Of a DNA stretch of 64,000 nucleotides, positions 11,685 through 23,552 are shown piece by piece (the first letter of the stretch is position 1; every line of letters starts with the position of its first letter). Location: contig JAMSLZ010000002.1 of assembly GCA_026027325.1 (NCBI GenBank), positions 744,001-808,000 on the forward strand. Direction: 5' to 3'. This stretch comes from Actinomucor elegans (lineage: Eukaryota > Mucoromycota > Mucoromycetes > Mucorales > Mucoraceae). A program made the translations under genes and the position numbers. A model generated the notes under the pieces. It did no database searches, was not told the origin of the DNA, and saw nothing but the letters and a program-made list of their open reading frames with translations.

Positions 11685-12999
11685 ATGTCTTCTTTTATAT
11701 TTTCAACCACCTCCAATATGTCTAGTAGAAGAGAAAAAGTGGCAGACTGGGTTGGTCTTAAGAAAAAATCATCAGGTTTGTTCTTGAAGGCCCCCCTTTT
11801 TTTTTGCTGGATGATGACTCATCTGTAGTTAATAGTTCAGTTAATAGACAATGTAATAGAAGATTGGAAGGATGTTCATACAAATATCAAACAAATGGAT
11901 CAATGTTACGATGCAACCTTTTATGCATGGCTGAAATCAGAAGAAAACGTATTGGTTACCTCAATTTATTTGCATAGAATAGCAAACGAGTATCCATTGG
12001 AACGAATCATCAATGCTTTGGAATGGTTAACCAGCGACTGGCGATGGGAATCCACTAGTATACTAGTGAGACATGTGACTGTAGATTGGTGTGATGAACA
12101 AGGTATTAAAGTAGTTTTTTTTTCGAGGCAAATTCATCAGCTAAACACATGGAATAGGTGATATAAAACGAGCTAAATTACTTGGTCATCTTACAGCGAA
12201 TTGGGCCACGCATTTCACTGCTACGTTAATTACAACTATACTCATCAGTTCACCTTATTCAACGTGTACTGTCGGCAAAAAAAGAGAACGATTCCTACGA
12301 GAATTCACAAAAGACTGGGACTTTTCTAAACTGTCAGAGTTTTTCATGTTCTTAAGAAGCAGAGCCAATATCGATTACAAATTCAAATGCATGTTATTAC
12401 AAGAAGCAGCCAGAAAAGATAATAACAGCATCAAACATACTAAAAAATCATCCGATCTGACAAGCACTACCACCACTATCACTACTACTACTAGTTCTAA
12501 CCATCATCACAGAAGAACGTCCAGTAACGATTTCCAAGAAATGAAACGTACTATACTCGAAGAAATGGAAGACCATCATCATCCTTCATCATCTTCTTCA
12601 TCATCAGAACAAAACATACCATTCAGTTCTATGAACGATCGATGTTACAATACTTGTGTCAATGCCAATAACAACAGTGGTAGTAGTGCCAATCAAAACA
12701 CAACGCCCTCTACTTCTTCCACTACAACTACCACTGGAACAGCAGGCGCATTACACGCGTCATCTTCTTCTGCGTCGTCAAGATATCATCATGTCAATAT
12801 CACCAATAGTACCAATAATGCTCGATTATGCACATCTTCTTCTACATTAACCATGACGGTGACAAATCCTACCATTTCTTCTTCCTCTTCCACTAGTACA
12901 GCCAACCATACAAATGTAACACCGGACATTACACCATCCCCTTCTTCTTCAACAAACAACGCTAATAGCAATGACAAAAGGAGAATTACAGTGATATAA
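11685..12999 (+). CDS. Hypothetical protein with Ser/Thr/Asn-rich tail
   Basis: Family not recognised. Exons 11685-11775, 11848-12102 and 12158-12999 join in frame to 395 residues. Residues 1-225 look like a folded, mostly helical domain with many aromatic residues (for example IEDWKDVHTNIKQMDQCYD and NALEWLTSDWRWESTSIL). From about residue 240 on, the protein is low-complexity: Thr runs, SSSSSSS, HH-rich and Asn-rich stretches, ending KRRITVI. The first intron acceptor follows two in-frame decoy TAGs; the one used restores SSDNVIEDW. There is no signal peptide. The Thr- and Ser-codon tracts look prone to slippage. The gene follows the JMJD4-like gene on the same strand with about 200 bp between them. 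A regulatory role is possible but not shown. Confidence 0.65.
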
Positions 13000-14559
13000 C
13001 CTTTGAATAAAAATTGACGTACAAGTTAAGGACCAGTCTATCTATTCTAAAAGAACGTATAGACGCGGAAACTTAATGTACCGAATTTTTTTTTTATTGT
13101 ATATTCAATATCAAGTATTCATTTTTGTAACATTCAATACTGTGTATCTAAGCCGATCTATATCACTCTCTATTGGTATAGTATTGTTCTATGTATTGAG
13201 TATTGATGGAACGACGAGCACACGCTTGTTGGGAGCTATGATGGTCATCATATCATACATCTTTGCTTTCATTGGTTGTCGAAAATTAAATATTTTGGTC
13301 CCAGTCAAACATCATCATCACTGGCATTCGTTGAGCAAAGATCACTAAAAGCCGCTTAAATGAACAAGAAACAGAATATAGGGCATTAAATTTTCCAGGA
13401 GAAAATATAGAAAGAAAAAAAACGACGAGTTTAGTTTTAATGAATAGGTCCTTGTTGTTGTAACTCTATGTAACAAAGAATTTAATCAGTTTTAAAGATA
13501 TAATGAATAACAACTTTCTTTTCACTTTTGTAGAAATCGCGCATCATTGGAAAGACGGGTTTATTAACTGCGGTTTACAAAAGAGTATACTTTCGCCCCA
13601 TCATCAGGCAGGATACTGTTTTCAATTTTTTTTTTTTTTTTTAGCTTTTCAAGTAGAAAAGAAGTAATATTAACAAAATGAACTGATTTCTATTGGTCGT
13701 TTGAGATTAGTCTACCTACCCCATGAGGCCTTATTTTTGACAAAAATCGTGATGCTATATCTCAGTGGTTCATTCCACAGGAAGTTAAGGTATGCTTTTG
13801 ATTCTCAGAAAAATATAGAGAAAAAAATACCGCTTTCTTCCAAATAAGCAAAAACTTGAACTGGTTCAAAAAGGCGTTGGAGAGTTCCGATGTTGTTGCC
13901 TTTTTTTTTCCTGTAGAGATTATGTGTCTTTTTTTTCTTTCTTCCAAGATATGCTTTACTTGAAAATAATACAATTGCGTACAATAACTATTAAACACAC
14001 AAAATACAAATATGCGTTTGACATCTTATATAGTATGGTTTCAATTTTTCAGGCATAAGATTTTAGGCGGCCATGCCTTAATTTTTTTTTTCTTCAGTAG
14101 GAAAATAGGTTCATCAATCAAGAGTAGCGATCTCGATCGATCTCGGTTCAATGTCGCATTCGGTTTATAATCCACGCTCAAAACAAAGCACTGCATTTAC
14201 TAAATTTCAGTTCGACCCCAATGCCATGATTTTCATAATAACATTTGGGTAATTGCAGCCTGCATTAGCTAAAACATCGTTTGATACAAGTAGTAGAAAA
14301 GTTCACAGTTAGATAATGAGTTTCAGGTATCTGTTATGATACAGAATCTTATTTAACAATATGTGTACCCAGCTAAAATGACACACATTCTCAAGTAAAC
14401 CTGCTACTTGTGATGATAGTAAAAACAAAACAGTGCGTTTCAAAGCCCTTTTTCTTGAGGTAGTAAAAGTATGTCTTTCTTTTCCTTTTCTTTACTCTAT
14501 ATTAATTGAACCAATAATAAGAAGAAAAATAAAAACTTGATTTTTAGCACTTGTTTAAC
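13000..14559. other. Intergenic region, 1.6 kb
   Basis: Contains one repeat copy (14129-14204) and T-rich runs. A 90-codon frame at 13076-13348 has two hydrophobic stretches but no family match and no splice support, so I do not call it a gene. Confidence 0.45.
14129..14204 (+). repeat. Dispersed ~75-bp repeat, copy 7
   Basis: Among the best preserved copies: GATCGATCTCGGTTCAATG, then TCGCATTCGGTTTATAATCC, GCTCAAAACAAAG and ACTGCATTTACTAAA. Confidence 0.65.
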
Positions 14560-15868
14560 ATGTATTCACCCTTTCTTCAGAATAACCAAAACAATAAAAC
14601 TACACTATGGTTTGCTCCTATATCAATCAATGATACATATGAAAACAACTTACACTAATAATATCTTTTATAGGATGGGTGAGCTTGAGCCCTGGATGGA
14701 TGAAACGTATATTCGAAGACTTTGGTTTAATCTAAATGCAAATGTGGTCGTAAAAGTCATTCGAGACAAAGCAACCTTGTAAGATATTTAACTGATATTT
14801 TTTTAAAACAAAGAGAGAGACTGATTAAATGATGGTTATAGTGCTAGTTCTGGCTATGCTTTCGTTGATTTTGGATCTATATCAGCTGCACAATATGCAC
14901 TTGATAAGTTTAACGGAGAAACAATACCCAATACTACCCACACATTTAAATTAAATTGGGCATCTGGAGGAGGTCTTGTCGATAGAAAGTAAGTTTACCT
15001 TTGTTGAACAACGTTCCAAACACTAATACTTGCGAAACAGAGAAGATAGACAACCAGAATATTCAATATTCTTAGGTGATTTAGTATCTGAATGCACGGA
15101 ACAAATGTTACTAGTAAGCAGTATGACATTATGTTGATTAACCTACAGATATCGTTTTTTTTTCTTATAATATACAATGTATAGACCATTTTTCAGTCTC
15201 GTTATTTGTCATGTAAATCAGCTAAAATTATGACGGATCCTCGTACTGGACAAAGCCGAGGTTATGGCTTTGTTCGATTTTTACACCAACTGGACCAAAT
15301 TCAAGCCATGAATGAAATGCAAGGTTTTGTCATTGGCAATCGGCCTATTCGTGTTTCACTAGCGACTCCTAAACATCACACCAATCAACAGTTGAATACA
15401 ACTGTCTTTGTAGGCGGGTTATCTTGCCCTATAAGCGAGGATGAATTGAAGCAATACTTTCATATATTTGGTGACATTGTCTATGTAAAGATTCCACCAG
15501 GAAAAGGCTGTGGCTTTGTACAGTATGTATCAAGGTATGCTGCTGAATTGGCTATTGAGCAAATGAACGGCTATCAGATCGGATCTTCACGTATTCGACT
15601 TTCTTGGGGAAAATCTCAACAGCAAGCGGATAAAAAACAATCTTTTACTTCACCATCATCATCTTTGGTATCGCCTTCTTTCATACATCCTTTTGATGAA
15701 GATCAAGGGTTCATGACCGTATTTAGTTCAAATAATTATATCAACTTGGACCCTGTTACTGCAGCTACATCTGCAGCTAGCCCTACTGCTACGACACAAA
15801 GCGTAACGTCAAGCGGACATCACGCATCTTCATGGCCAACTGACTGCCATCATATCTTTGCTCAATAA
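14560..15868 (+). CDS. Three-RRM RNA-binding protein, Nam8/Ngr1/Csx1 type
   Basis: Cytoplasmic or nuclear mRNA-binding protein of the Nam8/Ngr1/TIA-1-like group, which acts in splicing or mRNA turnover. Five exons (14560-14609, 14674-14778, 14842-14988, 15041-15113, 15197-15868) give 348 residues. RRM1 (about 14-95) opens with TLWMGELEPWMDE and has GYAFVDF; RRM2 (about 106-190) has SIFLGDL and GYGFVRF; RRM3 (about 215-290) shows the signature NTTVFVGGL ... VYVKIPPGKGCGFVQYV ... SRIRLSWGK that is specific to this subfamily. The first exon is only 50 nt and ends inside the Trp codon of TLW|MGELEP, which confirms the join. The tail is Ser/Thr/Ala-rich. Convergent with UreD downstream. Family is certain; Nam8 versus Ngr1 orthology cannot be settled by eye. 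Confidence 0.93.
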
Positions 15869-16042
15869 CAAACCAATTTTTTTTCCAAATGCTGTAGTTG
15901 TGTAGTTCTATTTGCTTTCTATGTAGTTTAGGCCAGCGCTTTCTTTGACAATTATATCATGTTGTTGCTCTATATACAAATTACTACTATCTTTATTGTT
16001 TAATTCGTTCCATCACTTATCCTTATTATTAATAAATTGTTA

Positions 16043-16064
16043 CATATATATATATATATATATT
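16043..16064. repeat. (TA)n microsatellite
   Basis: An alternating TA tract of about 22 nt in the 220-bp space between the convergent RRM-protein and UreD genes, where both 3' ends are expected. Confidence 0.9.
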
Positions 16065-16089
16065 ATATACTACATCTGTTCTATCTAAA

Positions 16090-17163
16090 TCACATTAGTA
16101 CTTTACTAAACATGCCTTCGCCAATGATTTGCTCTAAGCCTTCTCTCAAGCACTGATATTTAACAAAATCCCTCACTTTCTCGGTAGTCATACCGGCAAT
16201 ACGCACCAACACGCCTTTTCCCTTTAATACAGGGCTCACAGCCCATAGCACCTCACGATCCTCTTTTGACTTGAGCGTTAACGGCATCAATCGCATATCT
16301 TCCGACTTTTTCTGAATGCCTCCTACCGAATGCATTAACGTACTCTCAGCCGTTGCAATCACAATCAATGTAGCAAAACAGTTATAGGGTTTCAATCTGG
16401 CCGCATAAGCTGTCTCATCCTTATCGAGTCCACTACCCAACTGCTTCATATAATCTTCATCTTCCAACACCATGGCATCCTTGATGATCAGTTTTTTACC
16501 TACACGAATATCAATACGACTAGAATAATGACGAAACGACCAGTTTTCGCCCCGTGTAATACGACCGCTGGTAAACCAATCTAGCAGGACCAGCTGAGAG
16601 GTTTCGTCCTGCAAATGGAATACTTGACGCGATTGGAAGGAGGAGTCGCGGAAACAAGTGACAGGGTCAGGCAAGACCAAGAGCGTCGCCTGGGGTTCAA
16701 TGACCGAGTGGATGATCTGGACCGAGGGCACGATCTCCGGTCTCGGTTCGTTGGTTGACACAGAAGAAAACATGTTGGTGATCACAGCAGGTAGCGAAGG
16801 CAGTAAGTTGGAAAATCGGATGGTAGGTTGCTGCTCTTGGTTGAGTGAAGCGAGCCAGAGCCGTTGGTGGACACGGTCTTTGAAAATCTTGGTATTGCCT
16901 TGCGTCATGAGCAGTAGGATCGCGCGTTCTTTGACGGTCAGATCAATATTGAACGTGTCGCCACTAATGACACCACCACCATAACTGAGCATATAGACAA
17001 CAGCGAGACGATCGGCATGACCAGTGGTAGGAATGAACTTGAGTGGGTATTGGGCGTGAATGCGTTCGAATTTAGATCGATCGTTGTAGCAAGTGCAGAT
17101 CAGAATACCTTTGCCAGGTTCATTCTCGGCAGTTGTTTCGAAACGTTTCATAGCAAGTAGCAA
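16090..17163 (-). CDS. ureD: Urease accessory protein UreD (UreH)
   Basis: Nickel-insertion chaperone that forms a complex with UreF and UreG to mature urease. Intronless, 357 residues. UreD features seen: LAVVYMLSYGGGVISGDTF near residue 52 (the SYGGGxxxGD block), the TQGNTKIFK stretch typical of UreD beta strands, and LVLPDPVTCFRDSSF followed by LLDWFTSGR. The start may be either the ATG at 17163 or the second ATG at 17151 (MKRFETT). Urease itself and the other accessory genes are not in the window, so urea use is inferred only from this gene. It is convergent with the RRM-protein gene. Confidence 0.92.
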   Translation of the reverse strand: MLLAMKRFETTAENEPGKGILICTCYNDRSKFERIHAQYPLKFIPTTGHADRLAVVYMLSYGGGVISGDTFNIDLTVKERAILLLMTQGNTKIFKDRVHQRLWLASLNQEQQPTIRFSNLLPSLPAVITNMFSSVSTNEPRPEIVPSVQIIHSVIEPQATLLVLPDPVTCFRDSSFQSRQVFHLQDETSQLVLLDWFTSGRITRGENWSFRHYSSRIDIRVGKKLIIKDAMVLEDEDYMKQLGSGLDKDETAYAARLKPYNCFATLIVIATAESTLMHSVGGIQKKSEDMRLMPLTLKSKEDREVLWAVSPVLKGKGVLVRIAGMTTEKVRDFVKYQCLREGLEQIIGEGMFSKVLM

Positions 17164-17311
17164 AAGTTCCTTGTTTGTGGATTTTTAAGGGAAAAGGAGA
17201 TGGTTCTCATAGGTGTTTCAATTGGGTTTTTCTTTGTGCTTGTGTTATGGCGGCCGTCATTGGTTAATTGACGTTATCTGAAAGCCTCTCTGATTGGTAT
17301 TATCTGATAAA

Positions 17312-17482
17312 ATGAAACTTTATTTGTTGTCGTTTTATCTTTCCTTGGAGTTTCAAGCAAGAGAATACGATGATTTAAACTTGCTGGTCTTGGATATTCT
17401 TCCACAAGAGCAATATATAATGCAAGAAGATCGACAGTTCCAGTGCCTCAAATCTTCTACCAATGAAATCAAGCGGCGTTAG
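17312..17482 (+). CDS. Possible small ORF, 56 codons
   Basis: Begins MKLYLLSFYLSLEFQ and ends in a charged stretch (NEIKRR). It lies about 150 bp from the UreD start and is divergent from it. The N-terminal hydrophobic stretch is signal-peptide-like but short. No family is recognised. The frame could be chance. Confidence 0.25.
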   Translation: MKLYLLSFYLSLEFQAREYDDLNLLVLDILPQEQYIMQEDRQFQCLKSSTNEIKRR

Positions 17483-18778
17483 AAATACTCAACTATGGGA
17501 TTACATCAATTTTATGGATTAGTAGTAATTGAATAATATAAATCATTATCTAGGTTCAAGTGCCCCAAATATATAGTTTTGATATAAGCTTTTAAACTAC
17601 TTCTTAATGACACCAAATTTTCGGAAAATAGACGATATTTAACAACAACAAAAAAAAAGTTTGTGTACTGGATTTTGCGTCGGGCAGAATAAATATTTGC
17701 CCTGATCTTAAGAGAAATTTTCATATTGATATGTGTATGATTAAAAACAAATCCATATCAGATGTCGATGTCAGCTTTTTCTCTGATATTTTTATAGAGA
17801 AACTACGGGGGATAAGTGATGATAATGAGACCTCTATTGATCATTTTAAGTAACGAACGGCAGGAAAAAATAAAGCAGGTATGGGATGAGTCTCTATTAT
17901 GATGTAGTTTTGTGGATATTGTCCCACTTGAGGGAGAAGGTAAAAGTGTGCTTGAAGAAGCGTTTTCTCTTTGCAGAAATAGTACCACTAAAGAAAAGAG
18001 ACAGATATACAATGGCTAAGATGAGAGACTCTTACAGAAAGTATCATATTTTTGATTTAATCATCAAGAATTTTATAACATTACTGGATAGAATAAACGC
18101 TCATACAGTTCTAAACTGTATCAAAACACGCAACAATGATATAGGTAGCCATTTTCTAGACGTATATAATAACCCTTATGGAATATCTCTTAGTAAGTCA
18201 ATTGACTAATTTTTCAAAGTATAGCAAAACGAATCCTACCGTTACACTAGATGGGTTAAAAGTTAATGTTATGTGAAGAGTTGACAGGCTTGAGGATTTC
18301 CTACTTTTTCAACATGATGAATGCACTGGATGAGAATGATATGAATAGCCAGCACAAGGGGTAGTTCAGATACCATCTCGCTAAAGGAATGTTTGCTGTT
18401 ATTAATGATCGCCAATGATAAGATCTGTTACACAAGTAATAATAAATGAACCAAAAGCTTTACTAGCTTTTTTCATAGATACATGATGTTTATATCCATA
18501 AATACAATAGTTTTTACTATACTAGTGCGACGCAAATACAGAAAGATGCTGGCATGCTTATTAAACGCTATATTAATAGGGAAATTACTAGACGTATTAT
18601 TGAAGTTGGTACTACAAATTATTAGCTTAGAAATATTAGCATAGAATAGATGGTATAAATAAAGTAAACCTTGTTTATTGTGTTCTGATAGGGCTCAATC
18701 CTGACTGAACATTTAAATAAGTATCCATAGAGGACATTACATTTTAGTTGTTACTAGTTTTACTTAAATTCTCTAAAC

Positions 18779-18853
18779 ATCGATCTGCCCTCGATTGAAT
18801 GCCTCATCTGATCAGTGATGCACATTCAGGATGAATTGTTGCACTTAATAAAA
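18779..18853 (+). repeat. Dispersed ~75-bp repeat, copy 8
   Basis: ATCGATCTGCC, then GAATGCCTCATCTGATCAG, ATTCAGGATGAATTGTTGCA in family order. The middle is diverged. Confidence 0.5.
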
Positions 18854-19813
18854 CTATTATTTAACATAGGTACAACGGGTTATATAATGCTTCAACTATT
18901 GATTGTAAATGGCTTGCATTCTAAATAACTTAGATCTAATAATCTAGATCTATCAATCATTAGATCTTGATTATATGAAAACCATGTAATTTAAAATACA
19001 TTTCTAAAATACAACAAATTCATTTAGACTTTAGTGGGCTAACCGTTGTAGCAGATGCGGCGGTTGATTCCGTACATGTACTAGTTATCGAATGTTGATA
19101 TTAAATTAGTTTCGGTTAGGAAATGTAGCAGAGTTGGGTAAAACGGCTCGGTTTCAGAAAAAAAACAAATGTAAAGGGTATACCTTTAAGCCTAATTTGC
19201 CCACGCATGTTTTGTTGATGTAGAATGCGAATAAGGGCATTTTCAAGATATGGTTTGCAATCACCATAGCTTTAATACACAGGCAAGTATTTCACTGTAT
19301 TTTCCCATATATTTATTGGCATACAATATATGAACTATGAGCATATTTTTATAAATCTTATAAAACTGATTTTTTTTTTATCGACGATAATTCTATCAAT
19401 TGAAGAATATGGCGAATGTTCTCTAAACCTTCTGGCACACAATGAAACTTTGTACTGGATTGATTAATGATTGTTTCATGCTTAATAAGATTATGTTATT
19501 AGAAACAGCATCAAAGTTTACTCGAAAAAAAAACAAAGATGTCAAGCGAACATGCTCAACCCTCGACCACGAATAGAAAAATAAGGGGAATTTAATAAGT
19601 AGATGTCTTTACACCTCTTTTTGATGGGTATTAAAGGCAAGTTTTCTAACAAGCTTTTGCTTGTTATAGTTTCAAATATATATAACAGGGCAATAATTAT
19701 CATGTAGAGACTGATGCACCTTAAATTAGCAAATTTAAGCAGTGGCATAGTTTCTTTAGATAAGACACAACCCAGGTACCAGACGTTTAGCCGGCGGCAG
19801 CGGCGTTTTCACG

Positions 19814-19815
<2 letters not shown>

Positions 19816-19846
<31 letters not shown>
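19816..19846. repeat. Homopolymer run of 31 T
   Basis: Uninterrupted T tract between 19816 and 19846 in intergenic DNA. Length may be imprecise in the assembly. Confidence 0.9.
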
Positions 19847-19847
<1 letters not shown>

Positions 19848-20519
19848 ATTTTACAACACTTTTTATTGTAGATAGTAACCTGTCAATTTTATATTTTGAT
19901 TCTACAACTCTTCTGGACCACATAACTAATCGAAAAAAAAATACCAGCAATCACTAGCCTACAATCATATAGATGTACTGATGAATAAATTAATATGAGC
20001 TATAAAGAAGCAAACAAGTTATACAAGGCGGAGACACCCTTTTCAGAAAGTGAGACATCCTGAATCTGAGACGTCCTAGGTAAGAAGCGCGAGCTCAAAA
20101 GACTGATTAATAATGATGATGTACATTTTTACAGACATCATACAAATAGCAAGATATGTGACACAAAAGAGGATAAATAGTCAACTTGTTAGATGTTATA
20201 CAACGAAAATGACTTGAAACGGGTTTACAAGTATATAAAAATACGCGACAGCTGATTCTACGAACACTAATTAAAAGTAAATCCTATTATTAAATCAACT
20301 CACTTGATATTAGTGATGTGATACTACCCAAGTGATACAGATTTTTAAGCCTTTTAGGCATCCAAATGTGGGGTAGTACTTCATGGTGAATTACTATAAC
20401 CATAGTTAATGCAACCAAAAAAACTGAATCTATAGATTTACATACACAAATGTACTGTATTATAAGCATTAAAGGGTAATAAGATATAAGAATAATTAAA
20501 AAAAAAATAGTTAATAGTA

Positions 20520-21770
20520 TTAAGTGGCTAGAACCAAATTTTTGACGCCTTTTGGTGTGGTATCATCGTTCAAGTGCTTGGAATTGTATCTTAGAGCTGA
20601 CAAAAGGTTGGTTGCGCTGTATTCTTTTGAGACGTTCATATTGGTGATGTTTTGAATGATTTTGACAGAATTTTTGATCTATTCAACATTAGTAAATTAT
20701 CTTGGTAAACTTGCAAATTACTTACATTGATTGGTGAATGCTTGTAGAAAGCACCGTTTGGATCAATATGATCATATAATATAATGGAAACAACCATGAC
20801 CTTCATACAGAACGCTGATATTTCTGGGCTTTGTGTTCTACAGGAGTACAATGAGATCGTGTATGACACACACACAGCAAAGCTTCCATTACCTCTTTTT
20901 ACTAACTGTATTAAAGCATGTAGCCCATAGCGCAGCAAGCCAATCTCCAACGCTCTTTTGTAATTGATTTTTATTTACAAATTCAGTAGTACTATCAATG
21001 ATACATTTGAGCATTGGAGTGGGATAAGCAATAAAGAGTGAAATTCGATTGGCTTGATCATCTTCAATCATGGCACTTCTCAAATCAGATACTTCATCTG
21101 AATCATTATTGTCGCTATAGCGTCCTCTTTGAAGCATGCGTCTATAGTATGAAAAGTCGTTTTGTAGTGTAGGACTACGCATCTACTCAAATTAACAGTT
21201 AGTCTTGTGATGCTGAAAATTAGTGTTCTAGATACCTTAAGATGATCGAATTCAAATACGAAATCTAACAGCTCAGCAAATAGCTTGGCAAGGCCTTGAT
21301 TTTTTTCAAGATTCTTGCTCACATCGCCTTGACAAAGGACACCCAATAGCTTTGGTAGTCCACTTTCTATTGAATATTAGCACAAGTGCAATATATCTAT
21401 TACTAACTTACGAAGATCAGACGAATAATCATAGACATCTCGTAGAATATCCACTGTTGGAGATACAGCGTCCCAAGCTTTTGTTTCGTTTTCTGGAGTA
21501 GGTTTAGCAATCGCATCTCGAATCTGTTCTGAAGCAGGCACATAGCTCTTTAATAAATGCAGTAAAGCTGGGCCTGGTTTCACTAATAAACTCGATAGTT
21601 TATTGTACAACTGAAGCTCTTCGTTTGATGGTGTAGCATCTATATACACGCAAAATGAATTGATTTATCTATCACAAATCTTAAAAGGACTTACGTTCAA
21701 GATCAAAACCTAATTCAGGTACAAGAGCTTCTCCAGGACGGAGATTCAAGCCAGAGATCAATTGTCCCAT
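20520..21770 (-). CDS. CYRI/FAM49 family Rac1-binding protein
   Basis: CYRI proteins bind active Rac1 and oppose the WAVE (Scar) complex in Arp2/3-driven actin assembly. Six exons (21695-21770, 21412-21639, 21236-21366, 20893-21182, 20726-20837, 20520-20678) give 331 residues against about 323 in animals. Aligned features: MGQL with Gly2 as a possible myristoylation site, the QNDFSYYRRMLQR block carrying the Arg pair (159/160) equivalent to the Rac1-contact arginines of CYRI-B, NRISLFIAYPTPMLK, FCMKVMVVSIILYDHIDPN, and SALRYNSKHLND near the C-terminus. The exon 4/5 junction (AG|A) adds VSKKR where animal CYRI has a variable loop. Membrane-associated by myristoylation if as in animals. Orthology is strong; function here is inferred. 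Confidence 0.92.
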
Positions 21771-23552
21771 TTATGAGTTCTATCAAAAATATACTAGTTA
21801 AAAACTAATTCCAATTGGTACAAGGCCTTTTTTATTGCACCTTTATTGTATTGGATAGTTATCGAGATTGTCGAGATGATGATGAATGTTATAGAGATTC
21901 GATCTTTTTTATTGATCGTAAACTATTTACAAAAAAAGGTATTTTTAATGAAAGGTAGGGGGAACCGATGATGAAACGGTACGAAAACTAGTAAAAAAAA
22001 AAAAAGAATAGATATGAAGAGGAAAAAAGAGAGAAAGCTGGAAAGTTTGGATGTTACAATGGTTTTATATGGTTTTAAACTATAGCCAATCATCACATGC
22101 TTCTTTATTCGCAGTAACAAAACAGCCGAAACCTGAAAAAGGGTAAATCCCTGAGGCATTGACCTATAAAGTGAACCCAAGTGTATGGTTGTGTAAACTT
22201 GGTAGAAAGATTTTCTTGATAAATGCCAAGTATGCAGCTGATTATATGATACTATTTGTGAATTCGAAAGGGGATTAGGAAATAACCAACACTGAAAGGA
22301 AGAACGGAAAACTAACATAACGCGGTGGTAATGTCATGTATCGGCATATTACTAATACATCAAAAGCTTTGTCTTGAATCTGATCTCCTTTATACTGCTG
22401 CTATATTATTATCTATACCAGATCTATAGTGATTTATTCTTGTTTTGTTCGTTAAACAATGAGCTGCAGGTCGGACCCACAACTTAAATAAGGCATTGTT
22501 CGCATTGGCTGGCTGGTATTGAATCAAAGATCCACCACCATCATTATATCGATATCAAACAACGAGTATAGATAATTCTTCCAAAAAGCAAAATAAAACT
22601 TTGATTTTCCAAACAATCTATAAAGCAAATGCGAATATTTAAAAGCATACAGTCTTCTAAAATCATATCAAAGCAGACAAGTACTAGAGAGATATAAATC
22701 TAGATCGTTTTTCGATGTTGTCCAGAGCACTATTTTTTTTTCTTGCATGTTCCTATACTATTTGCACTATCCACAACAAAGTTTACTCCTCAACGCGTTT
22801 AATTAATATCCTAAAACGTATATCCATGACTCACGACCCTGTGGCGCTACAATTTCTACTTTTTGGGCATAAAAATTTTACCCACTATCTCAAAAACTTA
22901 ATTTCCATGTCATTGATTATTGGTGCTACAAAAAAAAATAATTACTCTTTGTACGCTTGTTGAAATCTGCGTTAGGTGTTTAATTCCACAATCAAAAAAA
23001 AAAAAAAATACAACTTTGATCTTTGGGCAATCAATAGAACAAAGATGCGCTTTTTGGAGTACATATGATATCAGTACGAATCGCAAATAGAAGAGGAGAG
23101 GAAGCTAAATAACTCCGACACCAAATCGTCTTTGGGCTCCAGAGTCAATTTTTTAAAAATATACCATTCGAAATTTTACTCTATTCTATACAAACGGTAT
23201 TAAGCGTTCATTTCTCCTAAGAGTTGCACATTTCACCTTGCACATCATGATTTCTATTTTCTGGTATAAAATCTCAACTGATGATATCAAGACCAGGGCT
23301 TGAAATTAAAATGCCGATAAAGCGCGCGGTAATGCCAATCAGCTGGAACAACTTCGGTCCGCCTCGATAAAACTGTTGCATTTGATTAGTCACCCACGTT
23401 CATCTAACAACAAGGACTCTGATGCAATACGGCCCAAAAAAAAAGCAATGGCAATTATAACTTGCATTAAATCTCAATAAAAAAAAACTCTTATCAATGC
23501 TATTCAATAGTCTGTATAAATAAATTGTGTTTATTAGATCATCTATTGGTTA
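21771..23552. other. Intergenic region, 1.8 kb
   Basis: Promoter of the CYRI gene on the left and 3' flank of BIO2 on the right. The open frames here lie in AT-rich or antisense sequence and lack family features. A weak repeat-like stretch occurs near 23345-23410. Confidence 0.45.

Larger units (their letters stand above)
17164..20519. other. Gene-poor 3.3-kb region
   Basis: Holds a possible small ORF (17312-17482), a repeat copy (18779-18853) and a run of 31 T (19816-19846). Short stretches with codon-like sequence (18000-18210; about 18520-18625) are isolated and probably decayed; I cannot assign them to a family. Confidence 0.45.

Noticed and set aside
13076..13348. 90-codon frame with two hydrophobic stretches
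   Set aside because: AT-rich T-run start, no family features, no splice context. It lies just after an unrelated gene's stop; hydrophobicity is expected by chance in T-rich sequence.
17886..18209. 107-codon frame in the gene-poor region
   Set aside because: Mixed composition but no family; nearby short coding-like stretches are in other frames, so at best a decayed remnant.
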